Shown: piece after piece, positions 9,358 through 18,219 of the stretch
How positions within the stretch are numbered: the first letter of the stretch is position 1
Layout of the letters: each line of letters starts with the position of its first letter
Assembly: GCA_020048595.1 (NCBI GenBank)
Contig: JAIFMH010000002.1
Location: 1 to 34,590 of the forward strand
Reading direction: 5' to 3'
DNA: 34,590 nucleotides
DNA from: Bacteroidota bacterium
Lineage (GTDB): Bacteria > Bacteroidota > Bacteroidia > Bacteroidales > UBA4417
Position numbers and translations under genes: made by a program
Notes under the pieces: model-generated
What the model was told of the DNA's origin: nothing
Database searches by the model: none
The model's input: the letters and a program-made list of their open reading frames with translations, nothing else

Positions 9358-9741
9358 ATGCCAACAAGCGATAATTCAAAAAGTCTTAATCTTAAAGACA
9401 TAAAACCCGAAGAAACATCTGATAATCTTGAATCTGAAGTTTTTCAGACTTTAATTATCGAAGATGTTAAATACAAAACAAGGTTAACCAAGAAGTTCCT
9501 TAACAGGAAACCCTATGAGCCGGTTGATCCAAAAAAAGTACTGGCTTTTATTCCCGGAACTATTAAGAAGATTTATTTTAAAACAGGGAAGAAAGTAAAA
9601 GCCGGAGAGAAACTTGTTGACCTGGAAGCCATGAAAATGCTGAATACCATTTTTGCTCCTGCAAATGGCATTTTAGCTGAAGTTTATGTAAAAGAAGGGG
9701 ATTTGGTTTCTAAAAACCATTTGCTCATGGTTTATAAATAA
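9358..9741 (+). CDS. Biotin/lipoyl attachment domain protein (biotin carboxyl carrier)
   Basis: EAMKM biotinylation motif in AGEKLVDLEAMKMLNTIFAPANGILAEVYVKEGDLVSKNHLLMVY. Confidence 0.92.
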   Translation: MPTSDNSKSLNLKDIKPEETSDNLESEVFQTLIIEDVKYKTRLTKKFLNRKPYEPVDPKKVLAFIPGTIKKIYFKTGKKVKAGEKLVDLEAMKMLNTIFAPANGILAEVYVKEGDLVSKNHLLMVYK

Positions 9742-9835
9742 ACTGTACCAAATTCAATCAGAGAGAGTTCTGAAAATTATCTTTCCTAAAGCTTGCAGAA
9801 ATTTATTAATCCACTACCCTAACTTTAAGGATGCG

Positions 9836-9886
9836 GAAAAAAGAGTTTCACAACAATGGAAAGAAGTTTTTGAACTCTTTTTTTTA
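9836..9886. terminator. Likely bidirectional terminator-like hairpin at the convergent biotin carrier/engB ends
   Basis: GAAAAAAGAGTTTCA ... TGAACTCTTTTTTTT, A-rich arm and T-rich arm with one bulge and a ~20-nt loop; overlaps the engB stop. Confidence 0.55.
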
Positions 9887-10504
9887 TTTCTGCTCCGTTA
9901 GAGTGGTATACTCACTGTTTGTAGTGGCAATAAAACTGTTTATTTCACTTTTCCCTTCGCCCGAATGCGAAGAAGTTATAAAAACAGGTGGAAGCTCTTC
10001 CCAGTTTTCAGCCAATGCCTTTTTATATTCATCTACATTCCGCTTAACCGCGTTACGCGAAATTTTGTCAGCTTTGGTAAATACCAGGCAAAACGGCAAG
10101 CCTTGCTCACCCATCCAGTTAATTAGTTCCAGATCGCTTTTCTGTGGTTCGTGCCGGGTATCGACAAGGATAAATGTATACACCAGCGATTGACGTTGTA
10201 AAAGGTATTCCCGAATAATCTTTTCCCAGTTTTTGCGCGATTTCTTCGAAACCTTTGCATATCCATACCCCGGAAGATCAACCAGGTACCAGGTATCTTC
10301 ATCCACCATGTAATAATTCAGCAACTGCGTTTTACCCGGAGTGGATGATGTACGTGCCAGATTTTTAACCCCGGTAATCATATTAATTAGTGATGATTTA
10401 CCAACATTCGACCTGCCGAAAAATGCATATTCCGGTAATCGCGCCTGGGGACAGCCTGTTATGTCGGCGGCACTTATCATAAAAGCGGCCCTGCGATTAT
10501 TCAT
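9884..10504 (-). CDS. engB: Ribosome biogenesis GTP-binding protein YihA/YsxC/EngB
   Basis: GRSNVGKSSLINMITG (G1), SSTPGKTQLLNYYMVD, LVDLPGYGYAKVSK (G3), LVFTKADKI (G4). Confidence 0.95.
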   Translation of the reverse strand: MNNRRAAFMISAADITGCPQARLPEYAFFGRSNVGKSSLINMITGVKNLARTSSTPGKTQLLNYYMVDEDTWYLVDLPGYGYAKVSKKSRKNWEKIIREYLLQRQSLVYTFILVDTRHEPQKSDLELINWMGEQGLPFCLVFTKADKISRNAVKRNVDEYKKALAENWEELPPVFITSSHSGEGKSEINSFIATTNSEYTTLTEQK

Positions 10505-10569
10505 AATTTTTCAGTGGGTTTTATTAAAATTCAGAGGAGGAATATTTTCAGACAGAGTGTTCAGAGTGC

Positions 10570-10593
10570 CGGGTTCCAAGTGCCGGGAACCCG
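10570..10593. repeat. Palindromic repeat-like hairpin in the engB leader
   Basis: CGGGTTCC-AAGTGCCG-GGAACCCG: 8-bp stem (10570-10577/10586-10593), with AGTGCCGGG repeated directly. Confidence 0.7.
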
Positions 10594-10645
10594 AAACATC
10601 AAACTTAACTTTTAATCCTCCGGTTCTGATCCAAGAAGCAAAAAA

Positions 10646-10653
10646 CAAAGTTA
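10646..10653 (-). promoter_or_regulatory. Possible -7 box for engB (TAACTTTG on minus strand)
   Basis: Plus-strand CAAAGTTA is the reverse complement of TAnnTTTG; lies just downstream of the glsB-like stop and ~142 bp upstream of the engB ATG. Confidence 0.45.
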
Positions 10654-10656
10654 AGA

Positions 10657-11592
10657 TCAGATTATTGGCGGCATACTCAAATGCCTGTCTTTTTTAAAAT
10701 CGTACACATCATCCAATGTTACCAGTATTCCCGATTCTTCTACATCACCAAATCCGGGATTGAGTGAGGTACCGAAAAACAACATGGTTGAAGACAGGTT
10801 CATATACGCATTAACTAAAGGAGGTATATTTTCGTGCCTTTGACGAACCAGCTGAACCAGTATCTTATAGTCTTTTTCATAGGAACCGCCAGTAAATTGT
10901 GCTGACAGAAAATCTAAAGGAGTTTCTAATCCAAGTGGTTCGTGTGGATAAACAAGGTTGTGGTTATCACTGAAATATTTTTGTAAGAAATAGAGAATCA
11001 GATCCCGTGCTTCAACATTATAATGAGGATACATGGTAATCTTCCCAAAATAATATTTAACATCCGGATTCTGTATCAGTATGGCTCCCAATCCGTTCCA
11101 GATATTATCAAGAGCATACATCCCTTTACGCAGATTAACAGTTGGCTGGTAATTTGGCTGTACAAATGAGCGGCCAAGCTCAATAGTATAAGGAAGATAC
11201 TCTTCAATAAATTTCTCCGAAAGATGAAAAAGCTCACTGGTAGGAGTGTTGATATGTCCATCCTTATGCCTGGAAAGTGTTTTGCCATGAATAAACCTGT
11301 AACCACCGATAATTTCCTTTTCCCGAGGATCCCATACAAATAATTGCAGGAATGGATTTTCCTCCTCCATATCAAACTCATCCAGATCGCAATCCAATCC
11401 GGTACCACCGCCTGCATCGCGAAATGTAATTTCACGTAAGCGACCTATCTCTCTAACAGTGTTAGGTGCATTTTGATACGATACAATATAAATCTCATTA
11501 CTCCCGCTATTAGTTTGTTTTACAAATCTTTCGGGGGTAAGTTCTTTCTCTATTAAACTCCGGTCAACCGCGTCAATTATCTCCTGCATCAC
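10657..11592 (-). CDS. glsB: GNAT-family/OlsB-like N-acyltransferase, putative glycine lipid synthase component GlsB
   Basis: Hemolysin/OlsB-like fold: REIGRLREITFRDAGGGTGLDCDLDEFD, QLFVWDPREKEIIGGYRFIHG, ELGRSFVQPNYQ, LGAILIQNPDVKYYFGKITMYPHYN. Lies immediately downstream of a PlsC-like acyltransferase, as in the Bacteroides glsB/glsA arrangement. The gene symbol is inferred. Confidence 0.65.
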   Translation of the reverse strand: MMQEIIDAVDRSLIEKELTPERFVKQTNSGSNEIYIVSYQNAPNTVREIGRLREITFRDAGGGTGLDCDLDEFDMEEENPFLQLFVWDPREKEIIGGYRFIHGKTLSRHKDGHINTPTSELFHLSEKFIEEYLPYTIELGRSFVQPNYQPTVNLRKGMYALDNIWNGLGAILIQNPDVKYYFGKITMYPHYNVEARDLILYFLQKYFSDNHNLVYPHEPLGLETPLDFLSAQFTGGSYEKDYKILVQLVRQRHENIPPLVNAYMNLSSTMLFFGTSLNPGFGDVEESGILVTLDDVYDFKKDRHLSMPPII

Positions 11593-11603
11593 ATTTATAT
11601 TGA

Positions 11604-12467
11604 TTATTCAGCTAAGAACAAGCTGTTGCTATTATTTTGTAAAGAGTAAACATGGTCTTTCAGTTTTTGAGCCCATGCCACATCTGTTTTCTTTTTATCA
11701 AAGATAGTGTAAGAAATTGGTTTACCAAAAGTAATTACAATTTCTTTGTCGCGTTGCCTGAACATTTCATCAACCAGGTATAACATTTCAATATTTGATT
11801 TAATACCTATTAAAGCACGAAGCCGGGCCAGGTTGTAAAACCAGTCGGAATTCCGGCCATTTATAAAGCAAGGTATTACATCCCGTTTATATGCCCGGGC
11901 TTTGGTGATAAAACTCTTTTTCCATTCCAGATCACAAATACCGTTCTTTAGCTTACGGGAACACAATCCAGCCGGGAAAAACAGCATTGCTCGGTCAGAT
12001 GCAAATGTATCGTCAATAATACGGATGTTACTGGCATTCGAACCATGTTTGTTGATAGGAATAAAAAGGTCCTTCAGGTTTGTGATATTCATTAACAGAT
12101 CATTTACCGGAAATACAATATCCTTCCTGATTTTACCAATAACCCACATCAGGGCCATACCATCCAATCCTCCCAACGGATGATTCGATGCCACAATCCA
12201 ACGTCCTTCAGCCGAAACATTTTCCAGTCCTTTGTAAATAATATTTACTCCGAATCCTTTCAGGCAGGCATCCAGAAAATCAAGGCCAAAGAGATTTCGG
12301 TTGTTCCTGACGATATCATTTAAATCATCCTGATGAATAACTTTTTTCAGATAATTCAGAACAAAACGAGGCATGATTTTGTGTAATGCCGGGTTTTTAT
12401 TGCCAATCACGCGATCAAGATCAAGAAATGCTTCTTTTTTTTGATTGCTAACAGACTGATCCTCCAT
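11604..12467 (-). CDS. glsA: PlsC-like acyltransferase (putative GlsA O-acyltransferase)
   Basis: Acyltransferase motifs VASNHPLGGLDGMAL (HX4D) and AMLFFPAGLCSRK; adjacent to the OlsB-like gene. Gene symbol by inference from the pair. Confidence 0.65.
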   Translation of the reverse strand: MEDQSVSNQKKEAFLDLDRVIGNKNPALHKIMPRFVLNYLKKVIHQDDLNDIVRNNRNLFGLDFLDACLKGFGVNIIYKGLENVSAEGRWIVASNHPLGGLDGMALMWVIGKIRKDIVFPVNDLLMNITNLKDLFIPINKHGSNASNIRIIDDTFASDRAMLFFPAGLCSRKLKNGICDLEWKKSFITKARAYKRDVIPCFINGRNSDWFYNLARLRALIGIKSNIEMLYLVDEMFRQRDKEIVITFGKPISYTIFDKKKTDVAWAQKLKDHVYSLQNNSNSLFLAE

Positions 12468-12554
12468 AAAATGACTAAGCTATAAACAATATTGAAGTAT
12501 ACTGAGTAATGCAAAATTAATCAATTTTCGAAACATACTATTATGCCCTGATGA

Positions 12555-12678
12555 GCAAATACAGCCTATTTGCAATAATTTCTAATCTCCTTCAGATATT
12601 GAAGATATCTGTAACAACCTAATATTACCACTTATTTCAGGCCTGAAATTCGCTGAATGCCTTTATCAATGGGCATTC
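12555..12678. repeat. Four consecutive inverted repeats upstream of mraZ
   Basis: GCAAATA-CAGCC-TATTTGC (12555-12573); CAGATAT-TGAAG-ATATCTG (12593-12611); ATTTCAGGCCTGAAAT (12634-12649); GAATGCC-N10-GGCATTC (12655-12678). Confidence 0.8.
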
Positions 12679-12697
12679 TGTGTATTGTTAATAAAAA

Positions 12698-12737
12698 AAA
12701 GTGGTAGAAAGTGGCTGAAAGTGGTAAATCAAGTGTA
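12698..12737 (+). promoter_or_regulatory. Probable MraZ operator: AAAGTGG direct repeats
   Basis: AAAGTGGTAG AAAGTGGCTG AAAGTGGTAA ATCAAGTGTA: GTGG at 12701, 12711 and 12721, plus a degenerate GTG at 12733. A near-consensus -7 box TAAATTTA lies at 12736-12743. Confidence 0.75.
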
Positions 12738-12762
12738 AATTTACAGCAAAATTATAGTACAC

Positions 12763-13227
12763 ATGATACCCTTACAAGGAGAGCACATTTGCCGGGTTGA
12801 TGCAAAAGGAAGATTTATGCTTCCTGTTGCATTAAAAAACCAGCTTAATGCCTCACTGAGTAATGGTTTCGTGATAAAACGCAGTATCCTCAGCCCATGC
12901 CTCGAACTTTTTCCACGATCAAACTGGGATGAACTCATAAACAAGATAACCAGCAAGTTGAACAGATTTGTAAAAAGAGACAACGACTTTATTCGCGCCT
13001 ATAATGCTGGTTTAAAAGAACTTGAGATTGACAGCACAGGCAGAATATTGATACCTCGCGATCTGGCTGTAATTGCTGGTATTACAAGCGACATTGCGGT
13101 CGCTGCCAAAATGGGATGCATTGAAATTTGGGATAAAGCTAAATACGATGAAGTAATAAGCGAAACCCAGACTAATATCTCAGCATTAGCTGAAGACATA
13201 TTAGGGAATATTAACCTCAACGAATGA
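12763..13227 (+). CDS. mraZ: Division/cell wall cluster transcriptional repressor MraZ
   Basis: GEHICRVDAKGRFMLPVALKNQL and ELEIDSTGRILIPRDL, two MraZ/AbrB-like repeats; first gene of the dcw cluster. Confidence 0.95.
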   Translation: MIPLQGEHICRVDAKGRFMLPVALKNQLNASLSNGFVIKRSILSPCLELFPRSNWDELINKITSKLNRFVKRDNDFIRAYNAGLKELEIDSTGRILIPRDLAVIAGITSDIAVAAKMGCIEIWDKAKYDEVISETQTNISALAEDILGNINLNE

Positions 13228-13234
13228 AAACTGA

Positions 13235-14128
13235 ATGTACCATCAACCCGCGTTATTGCACGAATGTATTGAAGGCCTCAGCATCAATCCGTCAGGGATT
13301 TATGCTGATCTTACTTTCGGTGGCGGCGGACATTCGCGTGAAATACTGGCTAAACTGAATGCTGACGGCCGATTGATTGCTTTTGACCAGGATGAAGATT
13401 CTCTTCAAAATGCACTTGATGATGAGCGTTTCACCTTAGTAAATGAGAATTTCCGCTATTTGAAAAACTTCCTCAGGCTTCACAAAGCACTTCCAATGGA
13501 TGGTATACTGGCTGACCTGGGCATCTCTTCGCACCAGATTGACACTCCGGAGCGTGGCTTCGCTACCCGTTTCGATGGACCTCTGGATATGCGAATGGGC
13601 CGTAACCAAGGCACTACTGCAGCACAAATGGTTAATACGTATCCGGAAGAAAAACTTCGTAACGTTTTTAAACTGTATGGGGAGTTATCAAATGCACGGC
13701 AGCTGGCAGATGCCATTGTACAGGCCCGGACAAATCCTATTACTACAACAGCAGGATTGAAAGAAGCCATAAAATCATGTTTACCTGCCAATTACGAAAA
13801 CAAGATTCTGGCCCAGATTTTTCAAGCTATCCGTATTGAGATCAATGATGAAATGGGTGCTCTGCAAGCCATGCTAAAACAATGTGCTGATGTATTAAAG
13901 CCAGGTGGAAAACTCGTAGTTATCTCTTATCACTCACTCGAGGACAGGTTGGTGAAAAATTATATGAGATCCGGAAACTTTGAAGGCATACTGGAAAAAG
14001 ATTTTTATGGAAATGTAATCGCACCCTTGAAACCTGTAACCCGTAAACCTGTTACTCCTGCCTCTGCCGAACTTGCAAGTAATCCCCGCTCAAGAAGTGC
14101 AAAATTGCGTATCGCTCAAAAACTATAG
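13235..14128 (+). CDS. rsmH: 16S rRNA (cytosine(1402)-N(4))-methyltransferase
   Basis: YHQPALLHECIEGL, DLTFGGGGHSREIL, GILADLGISSHQIDTPERGFATRFDGPLDMRM, VISYHSLEDRLVKNYMR. Confidence 0.96.
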   Translation: MYHQPALLHECIEGLSINPSGIYADLTFGGGGHSREILAKLNADGRLIAFDQDEDSLQNALDDERFTLVNENFRYLKNFLRLHKALPMDGILADLGISSHQIDTPERGFATRFDGPLDMRMGRNQGTTAAQMVNTYPEEKLRNVFKLYGELSNARQLADAIVQARTNPITTTAGLKEAIKSCLPANYENKILAQIFQAIRIEINDEMGALQAMLKQCADVLKPGGKLVVISYHSLEDRLVKNYMRSGNFEGILEKDFYGNVIAPLKPVTRKPVTPASAELASNPRSRSAKLRIAQKL

Positions 14129-14130
14129 CC

Positions 14131-14571
14131 ATGGCCGAACTACGCAATACAATAAATATTGAGACAGAAGAGGTTGCAGCCGAACCCAAAGCTTTGTCGG
14201 CTGAAGAACAATCTGCAAAAAATACAAAAGGCAAAAGTAAAGGGAAAGCATCAGGTGGCAAGATAAAAGGGATACTGGAAGGATCATTCCTGGTACGTGA
14301 AAAAATGATCGGATTACTACCCTTTCTCGTATTCCTTACCGGTATTGGATTGCTTTACATTTTCAATTCAAATTATGCCAATCGTACGATCATAACAATA
14401 AGCAAAACAAAAAAACAAATTGAAGAGCAACGCTTCGAATACATAAATACCAAATCGAAGCTGATGAAAACAACAAGGCAAACCGAAATAGCGAAAAGAT
14501 TACAAAACAGCGGACTAAAGGAATCGAAAACTCCGCCCCGAAAAATACTGATTGAAGAAAATAAGGATTAA
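14131..14571 (+). CDS. ftsL: FtsL-like cell division protein
   Basis: Short bitopic protein with a TM segment (MIGLLPFLVFLTGIGLLYIFN) then a coiled-coil-like region; located between rsmH and ftsI. Confidence 0.8.
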   Translation: MAELRNTINIETEEVAAEPKALSAEEQSAKNTKGKSKGKASGGKIKGILEGSFLVREKMIGLLPFLVFLTGIGLLYIFNSNYANRTIITISKTKKQIEEQRFEYINTKSKLMKTTRQTEIAKRLQNSGLKESKTPPRKILIEENKD

Positions 14572-14592
14572 CACTACGAGATAACTCAATAA

Positions 14593-16695
14593 ATGGATTC
14601 AAGGAAATCGATACTTACGCGTGTATACCTGGTTTATGGCTTTATGTTTGTCATAAGCTTTGCTATTATCGCTAAGATCCTTTATATCCAATTGGTGGAG
14701 GGTGAAATGTGGAAGGCCAAAGCAGAAAAACTCTCTCTGAAATATTTCACCATTCAACCTAACCGGGGCAATATTTACGATGTAAACGGCGAAATGCTGG
14801 CAACCTCCATACCGTTGTTCGAGGTTCGTATGGATGCAGCTTCACCTCTCATTGCTGATTCAACTTTCGAAAAGGATGTTGATTCACTTTCGATATATCT
14901 CGCCAGGTATTTCAAAGATAAATCTGCAAAAGCATACAAATCATTATTGGTTAAAGGGCGAAAAAACAAGAATCGCTACCTGCTGATCAAGCGAAAAGCT
15001 GATTTCGACCAGTTAAAAGCATTAAGGACGTTCCCGATTTTCAGATTAGGAAGAAACAGCGGCGGTTTAATTACCACAGTTCAGAATAAACGGGTGTATC
15101 CATTCGATCATTTAGGGTATCGTACGTTAGGATGGTTCAGAGAAGGCAATTCCAATAATGTGGGTATTGAAAGTGCTTATAACAGCGAGATGCAAGGCAT
15201 GGTTGGGAAAAGATTGTACCAGCGCATTCCTGATGGAAACTGGCGCCCGATGAACAGAGGGAACGAAATTGAGCCCGTGAATGGCGCAGATATTCTCACG
15301 ACAATTGATATTAATATTCAGGATGTTGCCGAGGAAGCCTTACTCCTGCAGCTCGAATTAAATAAAGCTGATCATGGTTGTGCCATTCTGATGGAAGTAA
15401 AAACCGGCGAAATAAGGGCCATTGCCAACCTGGGACTCACAAAACAAGGCACGTACGAAGAACTTTATAACTACGCCATTGGCGAAAGTACTGAACCCGG
15501 ATCGACTTTTAAATTATTCTCGTTACTTGCTGCTTTTGAAGACGGCAAAACCAAGCTGGATGATTTAGTTGATGTTACCGGCGGCATAACAAAATTCGGA
15601 AGACGTACCATGAGGGATTCGCATCTCGGCGGGGGCGTTATGACAGTGCAGGAAGCTTTCGAAAAATCGTCGAATGTTGGTATCTCAAAAATTATCACAA
15701 AAGCATATGCTTCCAACCCTCAGGCATTTGTTGACAGGCTTCATAGTTTTAGCGTAAATAAAAGGCTTGGTATTGAAATTAAAGGAGAAGGAAAGCCTCA
15801 GATTCTTGGAACCAAAGATGGTTTATGGTCAAACTCATCACTACCATGGATGTCGATCGGGTATGAGGTTGCACTAACGCCTTTGCAAATACTAACTTTT
15901 TATAACGCCGTTGCGAACGATGGAGTAATGGTTAAACCCCATTTTGTTAAAGAAGTCCGTAAAGCTGGTCAGCCGGTTACAAGTTTCGGACCACAGGTAA
16001 TAAACCAACGGATTGCTTCAAAAGAAGCAATTGAGATGGCTCAAACCATGCTCGAAGCCGTTGTTGATCATGGAACAGGATCTGTACTGAAAAATCCTAT
16101 CTACAAAGTTGCCGGTAAAACCGGAACGGCACAGGTTGCGCAAAATCGTGGCGGCTATAACAAAACAAATTATAAAGGATCATTTGTAGGTTACTTCCCA
16201 GCTGAAAATCCAAAGTATTCTTGCATAGTGGTTATCAATAACCCAACTGTTGGCGGTTATTACGGAGGAACTATCTCAGCACCGGTATTCCGCGAAATTG
16301 CTGACCGAATTTATGCCACTGATCCCGAAGTGGGAATGAATTGGGTTGATACAACACATTCCATCCGCACTAATCCAATGCAGGCTGGAAATACGAAAGA
16401 TATTCAATACCTGAGCAAATGGCTCGGTTATGCGATGGGTAATCCCAATGCAGGCGAATGGATAACACAGGTTACTGACAGCACAGGAACCAGGTATGCT
16501 TCAGTAGCTTATGCTCCGACAACAATTCCAAGTGTAATCGGAATGGGTGCAAGTGATGCTGTTTACAGGCTCGAAAAACTGGGTGTAAAAGTTCAGATCA
16601 GCGGTGTAGGACTTGTGAATAAACAATCGTTGCCGGCAGGAAGTAAAATAATTCCCGGCACACCGGTACTTCTAAGCCTTGGCTTTAATAATTAA
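14593..16695 (+). CDS. ftsI: Penicillin-binding protein (FtsI/PBP2-type transpeptidase with PASTA domain)
   Basis: SxxK ESTEPGSTFKLF, SSN, KTGTAQ motifs; C-terminal PASTA-like PSVIGMGASDAVYRLEKLGVKVQISGVGLV. Confidence 0.95.
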   Translation: MDSRKSILTRVYLVYGFMFVISFAIIAKILYIQLVEGEMWKAKAEKLSLKYFTIQPNRGNIYDVNGEMLATSIPLFEVRMDAASPLIADSTFEKDVDSLSIYLARYFKDKSAKAYKSLLVKGRKNKNRYLLIKRKADFDQLKALRTFPIFRLGRNSGGLITTVQNKRVYPFDHLGYRTLGWFREGNSNNVGIESAYNSEMQGMVGKRLYQRIPDGNWRPMNRGNEIEPVNGADILTTIDINIQDVAEEALLLQLELNKADHGCAILMEVKTGEIRAIANLGLTKQGTYEELYNYAIGESTEPGSTFKLFSLLAAFEDGKTKLDDLVDVTGGITKFGRRTMRDSHLGGGVMTVQEAFEKSSNVGISKIITKAYASNPQAFVDRLHSFSVNKRLGIEIKGEGKPQILGTKDGLWSNSSLPWMSIGYEVALTPLQILTFYNAVANDGVMVKPHFVKEVRKAGQPVTSFGPQVINQRIASKEAIEMAQTMLEAVVDHGTGSVLKNPIYKVAGKTGTAQVAQNRGGYNKTNYKGSFVGYFPAENPKYSCIVVINNPTVGGYYGGTISAPVFREIADRIYATDPEVGMNWVDTTHSIRTNPMQAGNTKDIQYLSKWLGYAMGNPNAGEWITQVTDSTGTRYASVAYAPTTIPSVIGMGASDAVYRLEKLGVKVQISGVGLVNKQSLPAGSKIIPGTPVLLSLGFNN

Positions 16696-16728
16696 TACAA
16701 AAAACGAATAACGACAATATCGACCAAT

Positions 16729-18180
16729 ATGAAAGCCCTGTCCGAAATACTCCGCGACGTTAATGTCAAGCAAATTACAGGTGCTGCTGATACAATGATC
16801 AGTGGTATTACCTATGATTCGCGCGAAGTGAAAGCCGGCAGTATGTTTTTTGCCGTAAAAGGAACCAGGGTTGATTGTCACAGTTATATTGCACAAGTAA
16901 TTGAAAAAGGAGCTATTGCAATCGTTTGCGAAAACCTGCCAGAAAACATAAGTGGAGGAGTAACCTATATTCAGGTTGATGACAGCAGTTACAGTTCAGG
17001 CACAATAGCATCCAACTGGTTTGGCAATCCTTCGCGAAAGCTTAAGTTGGTAGGAATAACCGGCACAAATGGCAAAACAACTACTGTAACCTTACTATTT
17101 AACCTTTTCAGGGAACTGGGATATCATACAGGACTACTTTCCACCATTCTGAACAGGATTGACGAAGAGATTATTCCTTCCACCCATACAACACCGGATG
17201 CTATACAGCTCAACTTCCTGTTAGACCATATGGTTAAGCAGGGATGCAGCTATTGCTTTATGGAAGTAAGTTCACATGCTATTGTTCAGAACCGAATTGC
17301 AGGATTGACTTTTACCGGCGGAATTTTCTCCAATATTACGCACGATCATCTTGATTTTCATAAAACTTTTGACGAATACCTGAAAGCGAAGAAACGATTC
17401 TTCGATGAATTGCCATCCACCGCATTTGCACTTACCAATATTGACGACCGCAATGGTTTGGTAATGCTACAAAATTCAAAAGCGACCAAACATACATACA
17501 GTTTTCAGAAAATGGCTGACTTCAAAGGCCGGATTATTGAAGCTCCGCTCGATGGCTTGCATCTTGACCTGGATGGCAACGAAATATGGTGCCGCCTGGT
17601 TGGTAAGTTTAATGGATACAACCTGATGGCGGTGTATGCTGCAGGTGTTTTGCTGGAGCAGGATCCGCTGGAAGTGCTTACAATACTTAGCAATTCAGAG
17701 AGCGTTGAAGGCCGGTTCGATTATATCAAATCCCCTCAGGGTATTATCGGGATAGTTGATTACGCCCACACTCCTGATGCATTACAGAATGTGCTTGAAA
17801 CCATAAACCAATTACGTACCGGCAACGAAATGCTGATCACGGTGGTTGGCTGCGGTGGCGACAGAGATAAAACCAAGCGGCCGGTGATGGCTAAAATTGC
17901 AGCTCGGCTGAGTGACAGGGTGATTCTTACATCCGATAATCCGCGCAGTGAAGTCCCTGAACAGATTATTGCAGAAATGCTTGCCGGTGTTGAGAAAGAG
18001 TTTGCCCGGAATGTGCAGAATATTACAGACAGGCACGATGCCATACGAATAGCATGTGCCATGTCGCGCGATAATGATGTAATACTTGTAGCAGGAAAAG
18101 GGCACGAAAAATACCAGGATATTAAAGGGATTAAACATCCCTTCAATGATAAAGAAATTTTAAAAAAATACTTACTCTAG
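16729..18180 (+). CDS. murE: UDP-N-acetylmuramoyl-L-alanyl-D-glutamate--2,6-diaminopimelate ligase
   Basis: VGITGTNGKTTTVTLLFNLF, FMEVSSHAIVQNR, VDYAHTPDALQNVL, DNPRSEVP (meso-DAP recognition motif DNPR), VAGKGHEKYQ. Confidence 0.96.
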   Translation: MKALSEILRDVNVKQITGAADTMISGITYDSREVKAGSMFFAVKGTRVDCHSYIAQVIEKGAIAIVCENLPENISGGVTYIQVDDSSYSSGTIASNWFGNPSRKLKLVGITGTNGKTTTVTLLFNLFRELGYHTGLLSTILNRIDEEIIPSTHTTPDAIQLNFLLDHMVKQGCSYCFMEVSSHAIVQNRIAGLTFTGGIFSNITHDHLDFHKTFDEYLKAKKRFFDELPSTAFALTNIDDRNGLVMLQNSKATKHTYSFQKMADFKGRIIEAPLDGLHLDLDGNEIWCRLVGKFNGYNLMAVYAAGVLLEQDPLEVLTILSNSESVEGRFDYIKSPQGIIGIVDYAHTPDALQNVLETINQLRTGNEMLITVVGCGGDRDKTKRPVMAKIAARLSDRVILTSDNPRSEVPEQIIAEMLAGVEKEFARNVQNITDRHDAIRIACAMSRDNDVILVAGKGHEKYQDIKGIKHPFNDKEILKKYLL

Positions 18181-18219
18181 ACTAACTAACAATAAGTTCT
18201 AACTGAAAAACAAAGCCAG

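Noticed and set aside
9831-10193. 120-aa plus-strand ORF overlapping engB
   Set aside because: Antisense to EngB; starts in the terminator hairpin; no recognisable motif.
10341-10697. 118-aa plus-strand ORF overlapping the engB leader
   Set aside because: Spans engB antisense, the palindrome and the glsB 3' end; composite of unrelated pieces.
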